This document shows positions 52,780-62,090 of a stretch of 64,000 nt of DNA, in pieces. Within the stretch, counting starts at the first letter, position 1. Each line of letters starts with the position of its first letter. The notes below the pieces were generated by a model, which was not told the origin of the DNA, did no database searches, and worked only from the letters and a program-made list of their open reading frames with translations. The translations under genes were made by a program, and so were the position numbers. Source of the DNA: Streptomyces sp. CC228A (GTDB taxonomy: Bacteria; Actinomycetota; Actinomycetes; Streptomycetales; Streptomycetaceae); contig NZ_JAJPUI010000002.1 of assembly GCF_021390935.1 (NCBI RefSeq), forward strand, positions 868,001 through 932,000, in the 5' to 3' direction.

Positions 52780-53456
52780 CCCGCGCGGAGGCCGCGGGGC
52801 GGCGCGGGTGCCGCAGGGCGGCGCGGGTACGGCGGGGCGGCGCGGTGCCGCGAGGCGGCGCGGAGGCCCCGGGGCGGCGCAGGTACCGCGGAGCGGCGCA
52901 GGTACCGCGGGGCGGCGCGGTGCCGCGGGAGCGGCGCGGGCGGCGGCTGCGGGCCGGGGCTGTGGGGCTCGCCCTCGGGGCGGAGGTGCTGTGGGGCGGC
53001 GCGGGTACCACGGGAGCGGCGGGTACCACGGGAGCGGCGGGTACCGCGGGAGCGGCGCGGGGCGGCGCGGGTGCCGCCGACTGCGGGGCCAGCGGATGCG
53101 GGCCGCCGACTGCCCGGCGGCGGCTGCCGGGCGGCTGCGGGCCGGGGCGGAGAGGCTCGCCCTCGGGGCGGGGGTGCTGCGGGGCGGGGGTCGAGGCGGC
53201 GGGGCAGGACAGTGGGGGCTCCCCGCCGAGGCGGGTTCCTGCGCGGCGGGAGCTCCCCAGGTTGACCGCGGTCGACCGACCCGCCGGGGCAGAGGCGGGC
53301 GACCGGGCCGGGCCGCCGCCGGGGGCAGAGGCGGGGAACCGGGCCGGGCCGCCGCCGGGGCGGGGGTACCGGGCCGGGCCGCCCGCTCCCGTCCCCCATG
53401 CCCGCCCGCTCCCGTCCGCCCGTGCCCGCCGTGTCGGCGGCGTCCCTGCCGGTCGG
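52780..53456. repeat. Gene-free region of GC-rich tandem repeats
   Basis: About 680 bases of imperfect repeats based on GCGGCGCGGGTACCGCGGG; an 18-base unit GGGTACCACGGGAGCGGC is repeated three times near 53003-53057. A longer unit containing GGCTCGCCCTCGGGGCGG occurs near 52970 and 53157. Frames are open in several directions but give only Arg/Gly/Ala/Pro. No gene supported. Confidence 0.65.
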
Positions 53457-54332
53457 CTACGTCCTGGGCGCGCTGCCGGCCCGGCCCGCCGGTCGTGCCG
53501 GCCGGGCGGGGGCCGCACCCTCCAGCGGCTCCTGGAGCTCGGTGACCCACCGGCTCCGGTCCTCGGGGCACTCCAGGTACAGCTCGCGGGCGTACCCGAC
53601 CGACCGGTGGCCGTGCGCGTCGATCCAGGAGGCGAGCGCCTGCGCGGTCGGCAGGACGCCGTCCATCGGCCCCCGATGGATCACGGTGGCCGCCCGCTCG
53701 ACGGCGGGCAGGACCAGGACCTCCACTCCCGGCACGCGGGTGCCGTCGGGCACGGCCACCCCCGCGTGGACGACGACCGAGCCGTCCCCGGCGCCGGAGT
53801 CCTCGTAGTACGCGAGTCCGGGCCCGAAGCCCGTGACGCCGGCCGCCTCCAGCCGGGCGCACAGCTCCTCGTACAGCGGGGAGACGACGGGTGAGACGTG
53901 CTCCGGCTGGAAGCTCGCGGCGACGCCGCTGAGCTCGGCGAGCCGCACGGCCGGGAGGCGCTTGACGACGATGTCGTGCGTGGACATGTGTCCCTCGCTT
54001 TCGATGGCTCGGAGCCTCGCCGCGACCTGGTCGAGGCGGGCGGCCGCCTCGGCCACCGCCGCCTCCAGGTCGGCCCGCCGCAGCCGCAGCATGACGCGCA
54101 GCTCGTCGGCGCCCACCTCGCCGTCCACGATCGCCCGCACCTGGTCGAGCGTGAAGCCGAGGTCCTTGAGCGCGATCACGCGGTTGAGCCGGGCGAGCTG
54201 CCCGGCCTCGTAGTACCGGTAGCCGCTGTGCGGGTCGACCCGGGCGGGCCGCAGCAGTCCCACGGCATCGTAGTGCCGCAGCATCCGGACGGACACACGG
54301 CCGTGCCGGGCGAAGTCTCCGATGGTGAACAT
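53457..54332 (-). CDS. MerR-family regulator with GyrI-like effector domain
   Basis: 291 residues from ATG 54332. MerR DNA-binding head: FTIGDFARHGRVSVRMLRHYDAVGLLRPARVDPHSGYRYYEAGQLARLNRVIALKDLGFTLDQV, followed by a coiled coil and a C-terminal GyrI/AraC-effector-like domain (PAVRLAELSGVAASF, VEVLVLPAVERAATVIHRGPMDGVLPTAQALASWIDAHGH). This BmrR-like arrangement usually senses hydrophobic drugs. A LysE-type exporter lies on the same strand 78 bases upstream. Confidence 0.92.
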   Translation of the reverse strand: MFTIGDFARHGRVSVRMLRHYDAVGLLRPARVDPHSGYRYYEAGQLARLNRVIALKDLGFTLDQVRAIVDGEVGADELRVMLRLRRADLEAAVAEAAARLDQVAARLRAIESEGHMSTHDIVVKRLPAVRLAELSGVAASFQPEHVSPVVSPLYEELCARLEAAGVTGFGPGLAYYEDSGAGDGSVVVHAGVAVPDGTRVPGVEVLVLPAVERAATVIHRGPMDGVLPTAQALASWIDAHGHRSVGYARELYLECPEDRSRWVTELQEPLEGAAPARPARPAGRAGSAPRT

Positions 54333-54410
54333 GACGCCTCCTACGGCACCGCCTCACACCGTGTCAGGGTCAAGCACGCTCCCCAAAGGCGGGCCGGGCC
54401 GCCGCGCCCC

Positions 54411-55070
54411 CTACGCGCTCGCCACCGACAGTTTCACGGCGAAGCCGAGGAACAGCGCGCCCGCCGCCGAGGTGGCCCCCGCGGACAGCCGCCTGCGGCG
54501 CCGGAACGTCGCGGCCAGCTTCGTGCCGCCGAATATCAGGGCGCTGAGGTAGAGGACGCTGGCGGCCTGGGCCAGCGTGCCGAGCACGACGAAGGAGAGG
54601 GCGGGGTGGGCGTACGCCGGATCCACGAACTGCACGAAGAAGGCGACGAAGAACAGGATCGCCTTGGGGTTGACCAGGCTGACGACGAGGGCGCGACGGA
54701 AGGGGCGCTCCTCGGAGCCGGCGCGGGCGGCGGACGGCGCGCCCTCTTCCGGGTCCGCGTCCCGCCGGGTGCGCCACATGCCCCACGCGGCCCGCAGCAT
54801 GCCGACGGCGAGCCACGTCAGGTAGCCGGCGCCCACGTACTTCACGATCCCGAACAGCAGGGCGTTGGCCTGGAGCAGGGAGGCGACGCCCGCCGCCGAC
54901 AGGGTCATCAGCACCGTGTCCCCGCACCAGACGCCGGCCGCGGCGGAGTACCCGGCGCGGACTCCCCGGCGGGCCGCGACGGACAGCACGTAGAGGGAGT
55001 TGGGGCCGGGCAGCAGGACGATCAAGGCGAGGCCCGCGAGGTACGTGGGCAGGTCGACGACACCGAGCAT
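54411..55070 (-). CDS. LysE-family amino-acid exporter (LeuE-like)
   Basis: 219 residues from ATG 55070. Six hydrophobic segments. The start DLPTYLAGLALIVLLPGPNSLYVLSVAARRGVRAGY carries the LysE-family proline-glycine motif; FRRALVVSLVNPKAILFFVAFFVQFV is the second conserved block. It exports an amino acid such as leucine or a related compound. No ribosome binding site is seen before the start. A regulator of the MerR family follows. Confidence 0.88.
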   Translation of the reverse strand: MLGVVDLPTYLAGLALIVLLPGPNSLYVLSVAARRGVRAGYSAAAGVWCGDTVLMTLSAAGVASLLQANALLFGIVKYVGAGYLTWLAVGMLRAAWGMWRTRRDADPEEGAPSAARAGSEERPFRRALVVSLVNPKAILFFVAFFVQFVDPAYAHPALSFVVLGTLAQAASVLYLSALIFGGTKLAATFRRRRRLSAGATSAAGALFLGFAVKLSVASA

Positions 55071-55136
55071 AGAGAGGAGTGTCGCACGCGGGCACGACAC
55101 TCCTCCTCGGTGCTCCGCAGGACGAGACGGACGCAC

Positions 55137-55242
55137 CCGCCGACCCCGCGAACCCCCCGATCAGCACCCGTCCGCCGACCCGGCGAACCCCCCGGTCAGG
55201 ACCCGCCCGGCGACCCGGCGAACCCCCCGGTCAGCACCCGCC
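55137..55242. repeat. Three copies of a ~34-bp repeat
   Basis: Units containing CGACCCGGCGAACCCCCCGG followed by TCAGCACCCG occur three times in a row (about 55137, 55170, 55205), differing by a few bases. They lie upstream of the LysE gene. Confidence 0.65.
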
Positions 55243-55439
55243 CAACGGCACCGAACGCCGCAGCCGGCGCCGGGTGCCGGGGTGCCGAGTGCCGGGTGCC
55301 GGTTCGGCGCGGATCCCGGCGCGGCCCGTACCACCGCGGCGACCGCCGTGCCCGGCAGGCGGCACACCGCACCTCCGAGGCCTCCGGGCACGCCCCGCCG
55401 GCAGACACCGTCCCGAGGCCGCGCGGCCCCCGGCACCCG

Positions 55440-55666
55440 CCACGCCCAGCGCACACCGTGAGGCCACGCGGCCCCGGCTCCCGCCACGCCCAGCGCACGC
55501 CCGTGAGGCCACGCGGCCCCGGCACCCGCCACGCCCAGCGCACGCCCGTGAGGCCACGCGGCCCCGGCACCCGCCACGCCCAGCGCACACCCGTGAGGCC
55601 ACGCGGCCCCGGCACCCGCCACGCCAGGGCACTTCCCGTGAGGCCGCAACGCGGGCCCGGCATCCG
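55440..55666. repeat. 45-bp tandem repeat, about 4.5 copies
   Basis: Copies start at 55440, 55484, 55529, 55574 and (diverged) 55619; units 2-4 are nearly identical and begin CCACGCCCAGCGCAC. The period is a multiple of three and one minus-strand frame reads a 15-residue repeat, but no start signal or domain supports a protein. It ends 38 bases short of the mutase stop. Confidence 0.75.
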
Positions 55667-55704
55667 CCACCCCCAGGGCGCGGCCCCTCCGTGCGGGACC
55701 CGGC

Positions 55705-57285
55705 TCAGAACGCGTCCGTCGGGACGTAGGTGCCCCACACCTCCCGCAGGGCGTTGCAGACCTCGCCGACCGTGGCGCGGGCCTTCAGCGCGTCCTTCAT
55801 GGGGTACAGCACGTTGTCCGTGCCCTCCGCGGCCTTCTTCAGGGCCGCGAGCGCCGCGTCCACCGCCTCTTGGTCGCGCTCGGCGCGCAGCTTGGCGAGC
55901 CGCTCGGCCTGCTGGGCCTCGATGGCCGGGTCGACACGCAGCGGCTCGTACGGCTCCTCCTCCTCCAGCTGGAAGCGGTTGACGCCGACGACGACCCGCT
56001 CTCCGGAATCCGTCTCCTGCGCGATCCGGTAGGCGCTGCGCTCGATCTCGTTCTTCTGGAAGCCGCGCTCGATGGCGTTGACCGCGCCGCCCAGGTCCTC
56101 GACCTTGCCCATCAGCTCCAGGGCCGCGGCCTCCACCTCGTCGGTCATCTTCTCGATGACGTAGGAGCCCGCGAACGGGTCGACGGTCGCCGTCACGTCC
56201 GTCTCGTACGCCAGGACCTGCTGCGTGCGCAGGGCGAGCCGGGCGCTCTTGTCGGTCGGCAGGGCGATGGCCTCGTCGAACGAGTTGGTGTGCAGCGACT
56301 GCGTGCCGCCGAGTACCGCCGCCAGACCCTGCACGGCGACCCGCACGAGGTTCACCTCGGGCTGCTGGGCGGTGAGCTGCACCCCGGCGGTCTGCGTGTG
56401 GAAGCGCAGCATCCACGACTTGGGGTTCTTCGCCCCGAACTCCTCCTTCATGACGCGCGCCCAGATCCGCCGGGCCGCGCGGAACTTCGCGACCTCCTCC
56501 AGGATCGTCGTCCGGGCCACGAAGAAGAACGACAGGCGGGGCGCGAAGTCGTCCACGTCCATGCCCGCGGCCACGGCGGTGCGCACGTACTCGATGCCGT
56601 CGGCGAGGGTGAACGCGATCTCCTGCGCGGGCGAGGCGCCGGCCTCCGCCATGTGGTAGCCGGAGATCGAGATGGTGTTCCACTTCGGGATCTCGGCCTT
56701 GCAGTACTTGAAGATGTCCGCGATCAGGCGGAGGGAGGGCTTCGGCGGGAAGATGTACGTCCCGCGGGCGATGTACTCCTTCAGCACGTCGTTCTGGATC
56801 GTGCCGGTGAGCTTGTCGGCGCTGACGCCCTGCTCCTCCGCGACGAGCTGGTAGAGCAGCAGCAGGAGGGCGGCGGGCGCGTTGATGGTCATCGACGTGG
56901 ACACCTTGTCCAGCGGGATGCCGCCGAACAGCACCCGCATGTCGTCGACCGAGTCGATGGCGACACCGACCTTGCCGACCTCGCCGTGCGCGATCGGCGC
57001 GTCGGAGTCGTGGCCCATCTGGGTCGGCAGGTCGAAGGCGACGGAGAGGCCCATGGTGCCGTTGGCGATGAGCTGCTTGTAGCGCGCGTTCGACTCGACG
57101 GCGGTGCCGAAGCCGGCGTACTGCCGCATGGTCCACGGGCGGCCGGTGTACATCGTCGGGTAGACGCCTCGGGTGTACGGGAACGAACCCGGCTCGCCCA
57201 GCTTCTCCGCCGGGTCCCACCCGTCGAGGGCATCCGGCCCGTACACCGGCTCGATGGGCAGTCCCGACTCCGACTCGCGCGCCAT
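55705..57285 (-). CDS. Acyl-CoA mutase large subunit (methylmalonyl-CoA mutase-like)
   Basis: 526 residues from ATG 57285 with GGAAGG nine bases upstream. Catalytic barrel only: [144 protein letters not shown]. The cobalamin-binding domain is missing and must come from a separate small subunit not encoded in this window. It interconverts acyl-CoA skeletons; whether methylmalonyl-, isobutyryl- or another CoA is not decidable here. Confidence 0.92.
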   Translation of the reverse strand: MARESESGLPIEPVYGPDALDGWDPAEKLGEPGSFPYTRGVYPTMYTGRPWTMRQYAGFGTAVESNARYKQLIANGTMGLSVAFDLPTQMGHDSDAPIAHGEVGKVGVAIDSVDDMRVLFGGIPLDKVSTSMTINAPAALLLLLYQLVAEEQGVSADKLTGTIQNDVLKEYIARGTYIFPPKPSLRLIADIFKYCKAEIPKWNTISISGYHMAEAGASPAQEIAFTLADGIEYVRTAVAAGMDVDDFAPRLSFFFVARTTILEEVAKFRAARRIWARVMKEEFGAKNPKSWMLRFHTQTAGVQLTAQQPEVNLVRVAVQGLAAVLGGTQSLHTNSFDEAIALPTDKSARLALRTQQVLAYETDVTATVDPFAGSYVIEKMTDEVEAAALELMGKVEDLGGAVNAIERGFQKNEIERSAYRIAQETDSGERVVVGVNRFQLEEEEPYEPLRVDPAIEAQQAERLAKLRAERDQEAVDAALAALKKAAEGTDNVLYPMKDALKARATVGEVCNALREVWGTYVPTDAF

Positions 57286-57504
57286 GTGCTTGTGCCTTCC
57301 GGTAGACCTACTCGCAGGTATCCGACCCTCGCGACGGACTGTAGCGGCGGGCGTGCGACCGGTGGAGAGCCGCACGCTGGGAGCTTCCTCACAGCCTCCT
57401 GCCGGGGCCGGGTCACAGCATCGTCACAACGCCCCCGGGGGCACGCAACCATCCACCCCCGGGAACGATCCCTACGGGCAGACAAACCAACCCGGGGGGC
57501 TGAC

Positions 57505-58488
57505 ATGCACCGTCGTACGCAGGGAATCCACAGAGGCGCGGGGCGCCGGGGCGCGGTCCGCAAGGCGCTGCTGTCCGCCGCGGCGGTGGCGCTGGCCACC
57601 GGCTGCACCGCCCAGGCCGTGGGGGCGGCCGGGTCGGCGTCGCCGTCCGCCGCCACCGCGTCCACGGCGGTGTCGCCGTCCGCCACGGCACCGTCCGCGG
57701 CGCCGTCGGCGGCGGCCGGGTCGCCCTCGGCGGCGGCGCCGTCGACCGCGGCCCCGTCCGAGCCGACCTCCGCGTCGCCGTCGTCCTCCGGCGGCGCGGA
57801 CGCCGCGGACGGCAAGCCTTCCGGCAGCGCGGAGGGGCAGCCTTCCGGCGGCGCGGTGCTGATGAAGAAGGGCTCGGAGACCGAGCAGGTGCGGGAGCTC
57901 CAGGCGCGGCTGCGCCAGCTCGGGTACTTCAAGCGGAGCCCCACCGCGTTCTACGGCACGATCACCAGCGAGGCGGTGTCCGCGTTCCAGGAGAAGCGGG
58001 GGCTGCCGGTGACCGGGACCGTCGACGCGACGACGTGGCAGCGGCTGGTCGCGATGACCCGGAAGCCGACCGCCGACGAGCTGCGGCCCGCGACGTCGAA
58101 CCCGCTGGCCAAGCCCGACGAGCGCTGCATGACGGGCCGGGTGCTGTGCATCAGCAAGGAGAGCCGCACCCTCGCCTGGATGATCGACGGCAAGGTGGTC
58201 TCCGCGATGGACGTCCGCTTCGGCGTGGAGGGCACGGAGCTGGCGACCCGTGAGGGCACGTTCAAGGTGGACCGCAAGGAGCGGACGTGGACGTCGACGC
58301 TTTACCACACGTCGATGCCGTATTCGATGTTCTTCAGCCGGGGCCAGGCCGTGCACTACTCGGCGGACTTCGCGGCGAAGGGCTACAACGGCAACTCGCA
58401 CGGCTGTGTGAACGTCCGCGACAAGGCCCGGCTGGCGAAGGTGTTCGGCGAGGTGCGGGTGGGCGACAAGGTCGTCGTCTACTGGTGA
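57505..58488 (+). CDS. L,D-transpeptidase lipoprotein with peptidoglycan-binding domain
   Basis: 327 residues from ATG 57505 with GGGGGG upstream. A basic start and hydrophobic core end in LATGCTAQ, a lipobox. About 75 residues of Ala/Ser/Pro linker follow. A PG-binding_1 domain (SETEQVRELQARLRQLGYFKRSPTAFYGTITSEAVSAFQEKRGL) precedes a YkuD domain with GNSHGCVNVRDKA, where Cys is the nucleophile. It would be anchored outside the membrane and cross-link peptidoglycan. Confidence 0.93.
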   Translation: MHRRTQGIHRGAGRRGAVRKALLSAAAVALATGCTAQAVGAAGSASPSAATASTAVSPSATAPSAAPSAAAGSPSAAAPSTAAPSEPTSASPSSSGGADAADGKPSGSAEGQPSGGAVLMKKGSETEQVRELQARLRQLGYFKRSPTAFYGTITSEAVSAFQEKRGLPVTGTVDATTWQRLVAMTRKPTADELRPATSNPLAKPDERCMTGRVLCISKESRTLAWMIDGKVVSAMDVRFGVEGTELATREGTFKVDRKERTWTSTLYHTSMPYSMFFSRGQAVHYSADFAAKGYNGNSHGCVNVRDKARLAKVFGEVRVGDKVVVYW

Positions 58489-58530
58489 GCCGCTGAGAGG
58501 CGAGCCCCTGCGAGAGGGGCGGGGGAAGTG

Positions 58531-58569
58531 GGCGCGGGCGGGACCGGGGGAACGTGTCCCGCCCGCGCC
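58531..58569 (+). terminator. Terminator after the L,D-transpeptidase gene
   Basis: Perfect 14-bp stem GGCGCGGGCGGGAC (58531-58544) with its complement (58556-58569), 11-base loop, 43 bases past the stop. Confidence 0.8.
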
Positions 58570-58806
58570 TGATGCGCTGAGCCGTAGGTACGGGGGGAAC
58601 CCCGGCTCTTCTCGCGCCGCCGATGACCAGTCGGCTCACTCAGTACTGCGTCACGGCCCCGAAAAGTGTCACACCCCGTGTCACACCCCCGGTGACACGA
58701 GCGGAAACCTCAGGCCGGGGGCCGTACGGGGATGGGACGGGCCTGCGCCCGCCCGCGGGCGAACGGGGCGCCGACCGCAGGTGGGGGCTGCTGAGGAGCG
58801 GGGCGG

Positions 58807-59100
58807 TCCTGCGCCTGCCCGCGGAAGCCGCCGGGCCCGACCACAGGCCGGGGAGACGGGACCGTCAGCGCACGCCCGCAGGAACCACCGGAGCCGACCA
58901 CAGGCCGGGGGTACGAACGGTCAGCGCCTGCCCGCGGAAGCCGCCGGGCCCGACCACAGGCCGGGGGTACGGAACGGTCAGCGCCTGCCCGCGCAAGCCA
59001 CCGGGCCCGACCACAGGCCGGGGAAGCGGGACCGTCAGCGCACGCCCGCGGGAACCACCGGAGCCGACCACGGGCCGGGGGCACCGGCGGTCAGCGCATG
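58807..59100. repeat. ~58-bp tandem repeat, five copies
   Basis: Five imperfect units of 57-59 bases built on CCGACCACAGGCCGGGG, then GTCAGCGCCTGCCCGCGG or GTCAGCGCACGCCCGC. The whole unit is repeated, with no unique spacers, which rules out CRISPR. Diverged half-units continue to about 59310. The remaining 58570-58806 shows no gene. Confidence 0.75.
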
Positions 59101-59305
59101 CCCCCGGCGGCACAGGGGCGACCCCGGGTGCGGGACACGCCGGGTCAGCGCCTGCTGCAAGACAGCCGGGCGGACCGCAGGCGGGGGCAGGCCAGGGAGT
59201 ACCCGCCGGGCGGACCGGGAGCCGACAGCGGGCGGAAGCAGGAGGCGGAGGCGCCAGCGCATGCCCGCAGGGTCGCCGGCCGACCGCCGGCAGGAGGCGG
59301 AGGCG

Positions 59306-60327
59306 TCAGCGCTTGCCCGGGGCGGGCCGGGGGCGTCCGCGGGTTTGCCGCCCGCGGGCGGGCGGCCCCGGTCGGGCTTCGGGCGGGGGCGGTCCCCGTC
59401 GGGTTCCGCGTCGGCGTCGCGGTCGCCGCTGCCGCCCGCGGTGGGCTTGCCGCCGCTCTGGCGACCGCCGAGCAACTGGTCGCAGAACTTCTGCACACCG
59501 CCGCGCGACGCGGCGGCCGACTCCAGCTGCCGGCGGCGTTCCGCGTCGAGGGTGCCGTCGCGGAAGTCGCGGCACGCCTGCGTGGCCCGGGTCTTCCAGT
59601 CGGGGTCGGGCGCCTTGGTGGCGCCCGCGGTCGGGGTGCCGTCCTGCTCGCGGCCGGCGCCGTCCCGGGACGGCGCCGCGCGGCGCCATCGTTGTCAGAG
59701 GACGGGCCCGCAGCCGGCTCGCCCGTAGGGGACGGCCCGTGCGTACGCGGGGCGGAGGATTGCGGCGCCGGGGTGGCCGGTCCGGCGGACCAGGACGGCG
59801 TACGCGCGCCGGGCGCCGAGGCGGCGGGCTCACCGGTGGTCCGGGGGCCGGGCGTGGCGGAGGCCGAGGCGACGGGGCCGGCTCGGGGTCGCCGCCGAGG
59901 GCGGGCAGCACGCCGGTGCCCGCGGCGACGGCGACGCCGCCCACCGCCAGGCCGGCCACCGAGGCGGCGAGGCCCCAGCGGGCGGGCCGCAGCCACCGGC
60001 CGGAGCGGGGGCGCCGCAGCGGATGCGTCGCCGTGCCGCCGATGTGCACGGAGCCGAGGTCCCCGGCGGGCGATCCGGGGCGGCGCCTTGCGCCCGGGCG
60101 CCGGCCGCGGCCCTGGCCGCGCGGAACGCCGTCAGCGCCTGCTCCTCGCCGGGCAGTTCGCCGGCCGGTCCGGGCGGAGGGGTGCGGGCCGCGCGTACAT
60201 CCTCCAGTGCCTCCGCGAGGCGTTCGGCCTGCAACCGTACGTAGTCATCGTCGGCGACGACCGGCTCACCCCGCAGCAGTCGCTCCGCCGCCTGCGGGTC
60301 GAGCCACCCATACCGCTCGTCGGCCAT
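59306..60327 (-). CDS. Membrane anti-sigma-like protein downstream of an ECF sigma factor (several frameshifts)
   Basis: Starts at ATG 60327 (ADERYGWLDPQAAERLLRG), 35 bases after the sigma gene. A cytoplasmic part of about 80 residues, one membrane segment (WGLAASVAGLAVGGVAVAAGTGVLPAL), then a Pro/Ser/Thr-rich outer stalk and a helical domain (PDWKTRATQACRDFRDGTLDAERRR, QKFCDQLLGG). The parts are in different frames. Each join needs one restored base, at 60061-60064, 59874-59877, 59664-59669 and 59329-59333, all G/C runs. The corrected end is PRPAPGKR at 59306, about 341 residues. Position suggests sigma-factor control. Confidence 0.65.
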
Positions 60328-60361
60328 CACATGTCCTTCTGCGTCCGCACGCGCGAATGCG

Positions 60362-61009
60362 TCACAGCGCGGCGCACGATCGGGGCCGCGCACCGCCCGC
60401 CGCCCGCGGCCCCGGCTGGGGCGGCACGGCGGTCAGCGGCACACCGCTCTGGTCGGCGGCGCCCAGGAGCTCGGCGAGCCGCTTGAGGCCGCGGTGCGCG
60501 GCCGTGCGCACCGCGCCCGGCCGCTTGCCGAGCGTCTCCGCGGCGCTCTTGGCGTCGAGCCCGACCACGACGCGCAGGATGACCGCCTCGGCCTGGTCCT
60601 GCGGCAGCTGGGCGATCAGGCTCATGGTGTGTCCGGTCGCGAGGGCGTCCATGGCTTCCACGGCGGTGTCGGCGTCGGCCGGCTTGTCGGTCAGTTCGGT
60701 CTCGTCCCCGCCCTGCGCGGGGCGCCGGCCCCGCATCCGCAGGTGGTCGAGGGCGCGGTTGCGGGCGATCCGCGCGGCCCAGCCCCGGAAGCGGTCGGCG
60801 TCGCCGCTGAACCGGTCGAGGTCCCTGGCGATCTGCAGCCACGACTCGGACGCCACGTCCTCCGCGTCCGCGTCGCCGACCAGCGTGCGTATGTATCCGA
60901 GCAGCCGCGGGTGCACGGCGCGGTACACAGTACGGAAGGCGTCCTCGTCCCCGTCCTGCGCCGCGAGCACTGCGGCGGTCAGCTCCGCGTCGTCCCCCAG
61001 CACTCCCAC
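60362..61009 (-). CDS. ECF sigma factor
   Basis: 215 residues from GTG 61009. Region 2: AQDGDEDAFRTVYRAVHPRLLGYIRTLVGDADAEDVASESWLQIARDLDRF and WAARIARNRALDHLRMRGRRP. Region 4: IAQLPQDQAEAVILRVVVGLDAKSAAETLGKRPGAVRTAAHRGLKRLAELL. A Pro/Ala-rich tail follows. The membrane protein downstream is probably its regulator. Confidence 0.93.
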   Translation of the reverse strand: MGVLGDDAELTAAVLAAQDGDEDAFRTVYRAVHPRLLGYIRTLVGDADAEDVASESWLQIARDLDRFSGDADRFRGWAARIARNRALDHLRMRGRRPAQGGDETELTDKPADADTAVEAMDALATGHTMSLIAQLPQDQAEAVILRVVVGLDAKSAAETLGKRPGAVRTAAHRGLKRLAELLGAADQSGVPLTAVPPQPGPRAAGGARPRSCAAL

Positions 61010-61568
61010 AACCCGTTCGTTAGCGCGGCAGGTCCATCCAAGCCGCTCCGCCCGGCGCGCAGCAGCACGCTACGTGCTGCTGCCGCATCTCGTCCATGTT
61101 TGTACAACATGGAACAGCTTCGGTCGCAGGCAGGTGTGACAGAAAACGCACCCGCGGCGCTGAGAGGAGTACGGGGCCGTTCTGCGGTCTCACGGACGGC
61201 GACCGGGGCCTCTCCTGTGGGGGGTGGCGGCCCCGGTCGTCTTTCCTTCTTCCATGGCTCCGGCCTGCGGTCATGTGCCACATCGGCTGCCGCCGTGACC
61301 AACCGCGTGACCAACGCCTCCCGCAGCCTGCGACACGGCCTGACGCTGGAATACGAGGACGCCCGCCAGGAAGCCGTCATGGTCGGGGCGGGACGCGCCT
61401 CCCGGGCGCCGCCTACTCACCGGCGGAGGTCCCGGCACGGTTCCTCGTCGGTCGGCGCAGCGGCTTCGCGATCGCCGGCTGACCGGGGCCGGGCACCGAG
61501 CCGGCCACCTCTCCTACGAGGCCACCCGAAGCCACGCGGGGACCTCCGCGTGCTGGAAGGGACGACGT
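61010..61568. other. Intergenic region with a doubtful small broken frame
   Basis: 559 bases, less GC-rich than average near 61070-61140. A plus-strand frame from GTG 61295 (TNRVTNASRSLRHGLTLEYE) would continue to a stop at 61480-61482 (ending LVGRRSGFAIAG) if one base were added near 61390; that resembles the other homopolymer losses but no family supports it. No RNA gene was recognised. Confidence 0.25.
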
Positions 61569-62090
61569 TCAGGCGGGGACTGAGAGCCGTTTCACCATGA
61601 CTGCGAAGACGGGCGAGTCGTCGAAGGGCTTCTGCTCGCCCACCTTTCCGTACCCCCACGACTCGTAGAGCCCCTGAACCTTCGGGTGTGTCACGTCGAC
61701 GAGCAGCGTGGCGACGTCACAGCCCCTGCCCTCGACCAGAGCTGTGTGGAGCTGAGCAGACACCCCCGTCTTCCGCCACGCCTGCATCACAAGGAGCTCG
61801 GACAAGGCGAAGACGGATTGATGCGGAGGCACCGATGCCGGCCGGTCGGAGCCCTTCCACCACCCGCCGTTCTCGAACGTCGCGCCGTAGGCGAAGCCCG
61901 TGGGGGCTCCCTTGTCGAAGCCGACAACACAGCACCACGACTGCTTGCTGCTCCAGCGGTCGACGAACCAGGCGAAGCGCTCCCTCTCGTGGAATCGGTC
62001 CTCCTCGCCGTCATAGACAGCGTCATGCATGTCGAGGAGCATCTCCCGAATGCCGGCGGCGTCCTTCTGGAAGTACGTCTTCAGATCCAT
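61569..62090 (-). CDS. GNAT-family N-acetyltransferase
   Basis: 173 residues from ATG 62090. Acetyl-CoA fold with SVFALSELLVMQAWRKTGVSAQLHTALVE, in which VMQAWRKTGVSAQL is the Q/RxxGxG/A-like motif, and THPKVQGLYESWGYGKVGEQKPF near the end. Substrate unknown. Its start overlaps the stop of the interrupted regulator gene upstream (the regulator's TGA lies at 62081-62083), so the two were one transcriptional unit before the IS insertion. Confidence 0.88.
   Translation of the reverse strand: MDLKTYFQKDAAGIREMLLDMHDAVYDGEEDRFHERERFAWFVDRWSSKQSWCCVVGFDKGAPTGFAYGATFENGGWWKGSDRPASVPPHQSVFALSELLVMQAWRKTGVSAQLHTALVEGRGCDVATLLVDVTHPKVQGLYESWGYGKVGEQKPFDDSPVFAVMVKRLSVPA

Noticed and set aside
52780..53456. 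Protein-coding gene in the repeat region
   Set aside because: Open frames in several directions encode only repetitive Gly/Arg/Ala/Pro sequence, with no start signal or domain.
58807..59310. CRISPR-like periodicity of about 58 bases
   Set aside because: The supposed spacers repeat together with the repeats, units vary in length, and no cas genes are present.
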